Of a stretch of 64,000 bases of DNA, positions 55,149-61,593 are shown in pieces. The stretch covers positions 1-64,000 of the IMG/VR virus record IMGVR_UViG_3300025030_000058, one strand, 5' to 3'. The notes under the pieces are model-generated. The model was given only the letters and a program-made list of their open reading frames with translations. It did no database searches and was not told the origin of the DNA. The position numbers and the translations under genes were made by a program. The DNA is from a virus. Within the stretch, counting starts at the first letter, position 1, and each line of letters begins with the position of its first letter.

Positions 55149-55688
55149 TTACAGCACGATCACGCGGTAGCTTTCGCCACCGGCTTGGCCACGCAGGTAG
55201 ATGCTGGTCCGGCTGATCCAGTCCATCTCAAACGGCGGATCCCCGAGTTCCAGGCGACCCGCGACGGCCAGACCATCCCAGGACCATTCAATCCAGTTGG
55301 CCCCGTCGTCGTTGTATAGCACAACCTTACGTGCTGTGAAGCCGAAAGCCTGCTGGACAAAGGCGTTGGTCAGCGCCGTACCCGCCTGGTTCTCATAATA
55401 GGCATTGGAAGACCGGGCCATAGCCGTGGCGAGGAGCGCCAACGTGTCTTCCGTGGCTGGGTTGACCGCCGCAGCGGCGATATTCTTCAAGCCAACGGGG
55501 TCAGGCGTCAGGACCGCCGCCGTCTGGATTTCCTCAAAGGAGAACCGTTCCACGCCACTCCAATTGGCCCAGAACGTTGTGTCAGCCTGCGCCAAAGCCA
55601 CGGCGGCAAGGCTGGTGGCGGCCGCGTAGATTTTCCCGCCAATGACTCCACCATCCGGGTGATGACCGATGATGAGGTAATTTGCCAT
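55149..55688 (-). CDS. Probable virion protein
   Basis: 179 residues; the only gene of the 54.0-60.4 kb block without the LLxE motif. Ala-rich helical middle (LKNIAAAAVNPATEDTLALL) and a beta-rich end (KVVLYNDDGANWIEWSWDG, DWISRTSIYLRGQ), like small tail-completion or decoration proteins. No family assigned. Confidence 0.6.
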   Translation of the reverse strand: MANYLIIGHHPDGGVIGGKIYAAATSLAAVALAQADTTFWANWSGVERFSFEEIQTAAVLTPDPVGLKNIAAAAVNPATEDTLALLATAMARSSNAYYENQAGTALTNAFVQQAFGFTARKVVLYNDDGANWIEWSWDGLAVAGRLELGDPPFEMDWISRTSIYLRGQAGGESYRVIVL

Positions 55689-55697
55689 GCTGTGCTC

Positions 55698-56480
55698 CTA
55701 CTTTCCCATCGGGGGCACGCCCGCGAGGTCTTCCAACGCCCCACCACGCGGGACCAGCTCATTGATGACTCGCACGGGTAGCGGCTCATCCGGGTCCATT
55801 CCCTTCGGCAAGGGCTTGGTGGCGGCCTTGATCTTGGCGACGACGGCGGGCGTGAAAATGTCTTTGCCCTTGTAGGTGTACCCCGCTTGGATCTGTCGGG
55901 CTTGGATGGCCAGCGCCGCGTTGTAGCTCACGCGCACGCCGGATGTAATTGCGTCCTCAGACAGAAGATCATCTACTGCGGCGCTTGGAGAAACTGATTC
56001 CACTGCCCCCTGCTTGCCCGTGAACACGGCCGCGTCGCCCATGAGTTTGACGATAGCAGACAACTCATCCGCGAATCCCGAGACCAGAGAGGCCTCGATT
56101 TTCCACGTCCTGGCGTCAATCTCCGGCATCTTCTGCGTGAGGATGTCGGAAGCCCTCTCGATTTGTCGGGACACTTCACCCAGGCGATGGATGGCCTCGT
56201 AGCGCACGTCCTTATACTCCAGTTCCTTCAACAGTCTATCCAGCAGAGGTCGAATAGGCATAGAAACTCCTTCTTGAATGCGTAATCTTCCAGCGTGCAG
56301 TGACTTTTCCAGTTCCGCCGGAGTCATTTCAGACATCCGGTTATCCTGCGCGCGCTTCAAATGAATTGCCACAGCATTATACTGTCGAGTTTCAACTTCG
56401 GTTACCATAAATATCTGACCGTCTACGGGTTCTCCTGGAGCGTGCAGCACGTACTTAGTCCCAACAGGAGGTATCTTCAC
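55698..56480 (-). CDS. Head-region protein with two LLxE motifs
   Basis: 260 residues from a GTG at 56478-56480 that overlaps the upstream TGA (GTGA). The N-terminal 70 residues are a beta domain (GTKYVLHAPGEP, FMVTEVETRQYNAVAIHL). PLLDRLLKE (78-86) and VDDLLSE (169-175) follow, with a helical part between them and an Ala/Pro-rich end. The layout is that of a precursor cut into two or three products. Confidence 0.55.
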   Translation of the reverse strand: MKIPPVGTKYVLHAPGEPVDGQIFMVTEVETRQYNAVAIHLKRAQDNRMSEMTPAELEKSLHAGRLRIQEGVSMPIRPLLDRLLKELEYKDVRYEAIHRLGEVSRQIERASDILTQKMPEIDARTWKIEASLVSGFADELSAIVKLMGDAAVFTGKQGAVESVSPSAAVDDLLSEDAITSGVRVSYNAALAIQARQIQAGYTYKGKDIFTPAVVAKIKAATKPLPKGMDPDEPLPVRVINELVPRGGALEDLAGVPPMGK

Positions 56481-57007
56481 GCTTTGCCCTTCGTCCCGGC
56501 CACAAGATCTTCCAGCCATTTTGTGTCTCGGACCAGGCGTTGAATATCCTCGTGCGCCTCTTTCTCAGCGGACTCCTTGGAACTGCAATCGTCCCGTGTG
56601 AATAACTCTTTGCCTTTCCAGTACACCGTAAAAGACCACTCTCGCGCACCAAAAGCGTCAGGGTTCTTGAAGACTTTGAACTTCAAGTCCTTCTCCAAGT
56701 ACTCTTTCAACAAAAGGGTATTGACAACATGGGCAATGGATTCTTCTTGGCCCAGGACTTCGATACCAAGGCCAAGACTTTCCAGCTTGCGCAACATCGC
56801 CTCGTACTCAGTCTCAGTGATGGAACCTCCAAACCCAAGGGATCGCATGATGGCTTGGTCCGCGAGGGTATTCCCATAGAGTTTCCCGTGAAGTCTCTTT
56901 AGCCGTACGGCTCCAAAGTCCCATACAGATGAAACATCCACGCCGCCCAAACGCTGGGCAGGCTCAGCTTCTAAAAGCATGGCGTCAACAAGACTTCTGC
57001 GAGTCAC
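56477..57007 (-). CDS. Head-region protein with N-terminal LLEA motif
   Basis: 176 residues. SLVDAMLLEA at residues 5-14 fits Leu-x-Glu|Ala exactly. The body includes REWSFTVYWKGKELF, KESAEKEAHEDIQRLV, which resembles a small modifying domain fused in many phage proteins. Coupled to both neighbours. Confidence 0.55.
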   Translation of the reverse strand: MTRRSLVDAMLLEAEPAQRLGGVDVSSVWDFGAVRLKRLHGKLYGNTLADQAIMRSLGFGGSITETEYEAMLRKLESLGLGIEVLGQEESIAHVVNTLLLKEYLEKDLKFKVFKNPDAFGAREWSFTVYWKGKELFTRDDCSSKESAEKEAHEDIQRLVRDTKWLEDLVAGTKGKA

Positions 57008-57312
57008 ACCGTCCCCTTCACGAAACGAACAATTGCGGTTTTCTCCAGTTCATTCAATTTTGTTTGAACCTTAAACAGGTCAGACTTAATTGTGTGAAAC
57101 TCCACCGCCAGCTTGGCAACGGCTTCAGGGTCCTTCAACTTGACATCCCCGGCTTTGGCCTTTGCCTGGAAATCCAATAAGTTCTGGAGCGCGTATTCGA
57201 TAGTGTCTTGGACGGCGGAGATATCCTTGTTGGCCTTCTGGGCAAATGACGCTGAGCTGCCGCTCATGAAACCTTCGGTCAACAATCGGTCCGTGAGTCG
57301 CTGAATGTCCAT
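57004..57312 (-). CDS. Small helical head-region protein with LLTEG motif
   Basis: 102 residues. RLTDRLLTEG at residues 5-14 is a perfect T4-type prohead cleavage site (Leu-x-Glu|Gly). The remainder is an almost continuous helix (SAVQDTIEYALQNLLDFQ, LFKVQTKLNELEK), as expected of an internal scaffold peptide. Confidence 0.6.
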   Translation of the reverse strand: MDIQRLTDRLLTEGFMSGSSASFAQKANKDISAVQDTIEYALQNLLDFQAKAKAGDVKLKDPEAVAKLAVEFHTIKSDLFKVQTKLNELEKTAIVRFVKGTV

Positions 57313-57322
57313 GACATTCTCC

Positions 57323-58696
57323 TTAGCCCGAGGTGACCGTGAAATCCGGGTTGGTTTGCGCCGCCGCGTCTAAGATTGCTTTGACCACCACGTCATAGGG
57401 TTTCTGCGCCGTCTTGCAGAACCCAAACTTGTCCCCTTCACGCTGGATTGTACACGTCTCGTACCCATCGGGGTTGGCTCCATTGAACATCACAACCTTG
57501 TCGTCTACGACAGGTTTCCCAGTTCCGTTTCCACCGGCAAGGACAATCTTCTTCCGCGCGGCGGCTTGGATAATCTGCTTGGCCTTGGCCGTGAATGCCG
57601 TCCACTGCTCATCTGTGAAGCCGTCAGGGTTCTCCCAATAGCGAGAAAATCCTTCCAGTAGAAGGTGATCTACCAAACGAGGCAAAGACACCTTCTGGGA
57701 TTCCATGGGAGAAACCGCCGTGGGCCGATAGCGGGCAAATATCTGGAAGTACCCTCCGTTCCCAGAGTGTTGCCCAAGGGGTTTTCCATCATAGCTGGAG
57801 AATCCAAGGGCGTTGAGCTTTTCAGCGGCGTCAAGCGTCCAGTTCTCGTACCCCTCCAACCCCTTTCCACGGACCTTGTTGTAAATCCGCCAGGTGCCCC
57901 GCATGCTTCCCTTGTCAATGTACATCGGCACCGCATTGGGGAAGCCATGGGACCGTAGAAAAGCCTGCATGCGCTTGTTATGGTCAGCCTGCACGCCGAT
58001 GGATGCCATTTCTGGGAGTAACCGGTCCACAAGGGCAGATAGGCTAAACACGCGAACCTTTGTATGAGATTCCAAGGGGTTCTTAGTAGGCAATTCAGAT
58101 ATTTGAACTTTATGCCCGTCGTCAGCGAATAGCGTTGCTTCCGAATTCAGTTCCATGTACCCGCGAATCTCCGGGGTCAGGCGTACAATCGGAAGACCCA
58201 TTTGACCATGCGAATGTGCCGAGATATAGAGCTTTCGGAACACCCAATCTGGGAGATCGCCCGCAGGATAGGAGACTTCATTCTTTATACCCTCCAAAAG
58301 ATATGCTGTCGTTCCGTCCAGGCCGGTCAGGCGCTCATCAAGGCAGTCCTTAAGTGTCATCCCCCCGACAAGCCCCGCCGAACGATCCTGGGGCATTTCT
58401 GAGGGCGTTTTCACACTTTCCACCTTGACAATCCCTAAAACATCAAGCGGAATGGGCTCGTTAGGGTCTAAGAAGCTGAATTTTACACCCTGCTGGTTCG
58501 CAAGGGCGGTTACGCGCTCCGGTTCCAACGCCAGGACGGCCATTTTTCCGCCGACGGTGAACCAGCGCACGGGCATTTGCTGGAGAAGGATGGCCTCCGA
58601 GAACGTCCGAAGTTGATCCGATCCAGGTTGGAGGGCCGGAAACACCACTGCTCGGCTGGTCTTATTGGAGGTCGGGTTCGGCGTACTGGAGGCCAT
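57323..58696 (-). CDS. Large head-region protein, possible polyprotein
   Basis: 457 residues. SALVDRLLPEM (220-230) and RLVDHLLLEG (340-349) split it into about 229, 119 and 109 residues; AYLLEG at 131-136 is another possible site. Segment 1 contains FTVGGKMAVLALEPERV and IYISAH-like strands (KLYISAHSHGQ). Segment 2 has GTWRIYNKVRGKGLEGYENW and GYFQIFARYRP. Segment 3 has WTAFTAKAKQIIQAAARKK. Each segment could fold on its own. No known enzyme motif was recognised. Confidence 0.55.
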   Translation of the reverse strand: MASSTPNPTSNKTSRAVVFPALQPGSDQLRTFSEAILLQQMPVRWFTVGGKMAVLALEPERVTALANQQGVKFSFLDPNEPIPLDVLGIVKVESVKTPSEMPQDRSAGLVGGMTLKDCLDERLTGLDGTTAYLLEGIKNEVSYPAGDLPDWVFRKLYISAHSHGQMGLPIVRLTPEIRGYMELNSEATLFADDGHKVQISELPTKNPLESHTKVRVFSLSALVDRLLPEMASIGVQADHNKRMQAFLRSHGFPNAVPMYIDKGSMRGTWRIYNKVRGKGLEGYENWTLDAAEKLNALGFSSYDGKPLGQHSGNGGYFQIFARYRPTAVSPMESQKVSLPRLVDHLLLEGFSRYWENPDGFTDEQWTAFTAKAKQIIQAAARKKIVLAGGNGTGKPVVDDKVVMFNGANPDGYETCTIQREGDKFGFCKTAQKPYDVVVKAILDAAAQTNPDFTVTSG

Positions 58697-58703
58697 TGAG
58701 AAC

Positions 58704-58949
58704 CTACTGAGCCAACGAATTGACTAGAGCTTGAATCTTTGCCGTTCCAGCCGGGGTCAACGTGTTTCTTCCCGTCATGATGATCAAGGCTTTGACAATG
58801 TTAAGAACACGCTCTTTAACCACTGGAGGCGTTTCCTTGAAGGAGGAAAACTTGGAAGAAAGCGCGGAGACGGCTGCGTCGGCAATCTTATACTCTTGTC
58901 CAGATTCTTCGGAAAGCAACTTATCAACGGCTTCGGCGATATTGACCAT
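58704..58949 (-). CDS. Small helical head-region protein with LLSE motif
   Basis: 81 residues. AEAVDKLLSEESG at residues 5-17. The rest is helical (AAVSALSSKFSSFKE, RVLNIVKALIIMTG). Similar size and design to 58959-59240 and 57004-57312, so probably one of a set of internal head peptides. Confidence 0.55.
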   Translation of the reverse strand: MVNIAEAVDKLLSEESGQEYKIADAAVSALSSKFSSFKETPPVVKERVLNIVKALIIMTGRNTLTPAGTAKIQALVNSLAQ

Positions 58950-58958
58950 TATGTCCTC

Positions 58959-59240
58959 CTACTTTGCGGCGCTAATATGCGCGTCGTCCAGCATCGTTAC
59001 AATCTGTGTGACCACGTCCGTGCGCAAACCGCCTGTGCCCGCGCCGACGATGAGCCTGTAGATGATATCGGCCACAGGACCCACCAGCGCGGCGCGGTCT
59101 GACGACAGGTTCATAGACAGGGTTTTAGCCACGTCGCCAGCTACCCTATTGGCGTCGTCAACGGCGCGGTCGTGCTTCTTCTGGAGGTCGTTGTCCTGCT
59201 CCAGAAGTGCGTCGAGGCGGGCACGGAAAGTATGTGTCAC
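58959..59240 (-). CDS. Small helical head-region protein with ALLEQ motif
   Basis: 93 residues. RLDALLEQ at residues 8-15 is a variant of the shared motif (Leu-Leu-Glu). A charged helix and a C-terminal part with VADIIYRLIVGAGTGG follow. Start ATG overlaps the stop of 59237-59881. Confidence 0.5.
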   Translation of the reverse strand: MTHTFRARLDALLEQDNDLQKKHDRAVDDANRVAGDVAKTLSMNLSSDRAALVGPVADIIYRLIVGAGTGGLRTDVVTQIVTMLDDAHISAAK

Positions 59241-59881
59241 TCGTCCTCCGGCAGCATAATCGTCGCGGTTGGAGCGTCAGTGTCCCCAGGACCGATGATG
59301 GCCAAGAGTTTGACAGTGACGTGCTTTTTCCCCTTGGCGAAGATCACGGGATAGGTCATGCGCGACCCGCTGGTGCGCTTGGCGTAGACGGTAAACATAT
59401 ACACCACGTCCCACAGTCTTCCTTGGAGGTCTTGGCCGTACTTCTTATCCTCAGCGCTGGGTTCAATCCATTTGGTGAATAGATTCCGCGTGACTGCCGT
59501 TGGGAACTTGATTCCGGCTTCCTTGGCGATCTTACTCACGTCCACCAGTTCCCCATCTTCTAATGCCTGCGCGCGGGAGTAGCTGGAAATGACATCGCCG
59601 AAGGAGCTATCTTCTTTCAGAAGCTGGTCAACGAGCGAGGCCGGTTTCCGGGCAGACTCCAACGGCTTAAATACTCCCTTATTGGAGAGGGCAAGATTAT
59701 GTTTTTTTGCTGCTGCAAATACCTTCGGGGCGGATTCATCGGACACAACCAGCGTACCCTCGCGGCTGCTGATGTATCCATCCCACGCGAACGTATTGAG
59801 TGCTCGCAGGAATTCCTTCCACTCGGGACTTCCAAGAAGACTTCCACCATTCGTATCTAAGACATACTTGCGATAGGCCAT
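59237..59881 (-). CDS. DUF6573-like domain behind a cleavage-type motif
   Basis: 214 residues. The N-terminal 80 residues form a small alpha/beta domain (EFLRALNTFAWDGYISSREG, KVFAAAKKHNLAL). SLVDQLLKE lies at 82-90. Directly after it, residues 94-214 match what I recall of the DUF6573 pattern: FGDVISSYSRAQALEDGELV, AGIKFPTAVTRNLF. The mature domain would thus start right behind the motif, which supports a processing site. The role of DUF6573 proteins is unknown. Confidence 0.6.
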   Translation of the reverse strand: MAYRKYVLDTNGGSLLGSPEWKEFLRALNTFAWDGYISSREGTLVVSDESAPKVFAAAKKHNLALSNKGVFKPLESARKPASLVDQLLKEDSSFGDVISSYSRAQALEDGELVDVSKIAKEAGIKFPTAVTRNLFTKWIEPSAEDKKYGQDLQGRLWDVVYMFTVYAKRTSGSRMTYPVIFAKGKKHVTVKLLAIIGPGDTDAPTATIMLPEDE

Positions 59882-59895
59882 GCCGTCCCTCGTCG

Positions 59896-59934
59896 TTAGT
59901 TCTCGGCCAACAGGTTCAAGGCCATGGTCTTCAT
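59896..59934 (-). CDS. 12-codon frame, tentative
   Basis: ATG at 59932-59934 one base after the upstream TAA, ending TAA at 59896-59898. It reads MKTMALNLLAEN, with LLAE recalling the shared motif. It fills a 54-base gap. Too short to judge; could be a leader or chance. Confidence 0.2.
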   Translation of the reverse strand: MKTMALNLLAEN

Positions 59935-59935
59935 C

Positions 59936-60394
59936 TTACAGGTCTAGGAAAGCGTCCCATTGGACGGGGCTATAGTTGTCATTGAATAGCCTGGACATAG
60001 GCGCACCAGGGTCACTCCGCTGATACTTGGGGACAAAATCCCATGCCCAACTGGTGATCTTCTCCGGGCGATCCAGCATCCGCAAGTACCAACTGACAAA
60101 CTCGTCAACGGTAATGGTGGTGGACTTGATGGAGGACACTGGCTTGGGAAGAGCCTTGACCAAGGCGTGAATCGTGGCCGCGTGACGACCAATGAATCCC
60201 ATGCCGAGTTCCTTGGCTTGGGCCTCGATCTCAGGAGTTACTTCCTGGCCCTTTGGCTTCAAGGCGTACATCTGCTTGAGCGTCTTCCACCCGTCCCGCG
60301 CCATGGCCAGGGCCTTCGTCCGAAGATCATCCGGCAACCGCGCAGCGGCGGATTCCTCCGTAAGCAACCGATCAACGACCTGAGCGACGTTCAT
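59936..60394 (-). CDS. Head-region protein with N-terminal LLTE motif
   Basis: 152 residues. QVVDRLLTEES at residues 5-15 right at the N-terminus. The body is helical and basic first (RTKALAMARDGWKTLKQMY), then has a Trp-rich end (FVSWYLRMLDRPEKITSWAW). First gene of the block after the endolysin. No family recognised. Confidence 0.55.
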   Translation of the reverse strand: MNVAQVVDRLLTEESAAARLPDDLRTKALAMARDGWKTLKQMYALKPKGQEVTPEIEAQAKELGMGFIGRHAATIHALVKALPKPVSSIKSTTITVDEFVSWYLRMLDRPEKITSWAWDFVPKYQRSDPGAPMSRLFNDNYSPVQWDAFLDL

Positions 60395-60406
60395 CTCAAA
60401 CTCCTC

Positions 60407-60895
60407 CTACACTTGCCGCGCGTATTGAAAATGTTGCCCGTCGGGGCGACGCCATGCGCCCCCCCACACCCATCCCAGATCAGTAAACGCTGTTACCAAG
60501 GCATCCGGCATCTCGGGCTTCTTTCCCAGGGGGTTTGAGACGCAGCAGAAGTCCAGTGCCATCCCAAAACTGTGAACCGACAGTTTACTGGCGTATCCCC
60601 GCTTGGTGCGGTACATATACGCTCCACCGAAGTCCTCCAACAGACTCCACAGTCCGTTCGTGTACAGAACCATAAAGGTATCCGTTACCACGTCTTGAAT
60701 GTACTTATGCACCCACACCTGTGTAGCCTTGGTCTTGGGATCCCACGCTAGGGGAATAGGAGCTAAGAACGGGACGCGAACGAGGTTATGCGCCTCCCAA
60801 TTGCGCCTGTGCTCCATGTCCTCCGGGGGCTGACTGCACACGCGGGTCAACCCCTCGTAGCCGACCGGAACATCCGGCCGACGCGGGTCCTCCAT
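60407..60895 (-). CDS. Endolysin, M15 family peptidase
   Basis: 162 residues from the ATG at 60893-60895. LSVHSFGMALDF gives zinc ligands His108 and Asp115; DLGWVWGG and PDGQHFQY give the third ligand His155. This is the M15 (VanY/L-alanyl-D-glutamate peptidase) pattern, SxHxxGxAxD ... W-G ... D-x-HF. It cuts peptidoglycan stem peptides. There is no cell-wall-binding domain or signal peptide, so export needs a holin; the membrane protein at 61280-61537 is a candidate. Confidence 0.85.
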   Translation of the reverse strand: MEDPRRPDVPVGYEGLTRVCSQPPEDMEHRRNWEAHNLVRVPFLAPIPLAWDPKTKATQVWVHKYIQDVVTDTFMVLYTNGLWSLLEDFGGAYMYRTKRGYASKLSVHSFGMALDFCCVSNPLGKKPEMPDALVTAFTDLGWVWGGAWRRPDGQHFQYARQV

Positions 60896-60896
60896 G

Positions 60897-61283
60897 TCAC
60901 TTGCCCTGCCAAACGAGACAGATGTTGGGTTCGCCAGGCTTCTGCGTCCAGTCCACGAGGTTGAAATACGTGTGGAGCTTGACCACACGGTACTCTTCAC
61001 CGCACGACTTGGTGCCCGGTTGGTAGTACCGGCACGTGGCGCATTTCTGATCGTTGGGGTCCGTGGCTTCGGTCAAGGCGTTGAGACGTTTTAGGGCCTC
61101 GTCAAACTTGCTCATGAGAGCCTCCTGCTTAGGGTTGCGCTGCCACTCGCGCACCGCCGATACCGCCTCAGCGATAATGGCCGCGCGCGTGGATTTTCTA
61201 TCGTTGCCCATTTTCTCCTGGCAATATTCCAGTTCTGTAATCGCTTTTTGCAATGCCAGGACAAGACGGTCAATAGGCTTCAT
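60897..61283 (-). CDS. Hypothetical protein with two possible starts
   Basis: 128 residues from the ATG at 61281-61283 (GGAGG six bases upstream, ATGA overlap). The N-terminal half is a charged helix. The C-terminal half has CATCRYYQPGTKSCGEEYR, a Cys triplet likely to bind metal. An in-frame Met (MSKFDEALKRLN) has a perfect GGAGG five bases upstream and would give a 66-residue protein holding just the Cys domain. Located between holin-like and endolysin genes. Confidence 0.6.
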   Translation of the reverse strand: MKPIDRLVLALQKAITELEYCQEKMGNDRKSTRAAIIAEAVSAVREWQRNPKQEALMSKFDEALKRLNALTEATDPNDQKCATCRYYQPGTKSCGEEYRVVKLHTYFNLVDWTQKPGEPNICLVWQGK

Positions 61284-61537
61284 TGGATTCCTCCAGGTTG
61301 GACCTCCGGTGGTGCCGGGGGGATTCCTTGAGTGGCAGTCATACGCTGGACGAAGTAGAAGACCATCACCATGCCAATGACTTCCGGGGTATCGGAAAAT
61401 GCGTCCTTGACCGTCGCCCCTTGTACCATAATCGCCCACCCAACAAAAAACAGCCACCCCGAAACTAACAGGAGGGATAAAAGGGCGCGAACGGAGCCAC
61501 GCGGGAGTCCCAGCGGTTCATCCAGTCTGAATTTCAT
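61280..61537 (-). CDS. Small membrane protein, holin candidate
   Basis: 85 residues. Helices at about 17-40 (VRALLSLLLVSGWLFFVGWA) and 52-68 (VIGMVMVFYFVQRM), then a Pro-rich tail. Two membrane helices and the position two genes upstream of the endolysin suggest a class II-type holin. The start region ATCCT...AGGAT could form a hairpin that covers the SD and ATG. Confidence 0.6.
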   Translation of the reverse strand: MKFRLDEPLGLPRGSVRALLSLLLVSGWLFFVGWAIMVQGATVKDAFSDTPEVIGMVMVFYFVQRMTATQGIPPAPPEVQPGGIQ

Positions 61538-61593
61538 CCTTTTCTGACAGGATTTAGCCGGGCTTCCAACCCCCCACCGCTATCAGGAACCTC

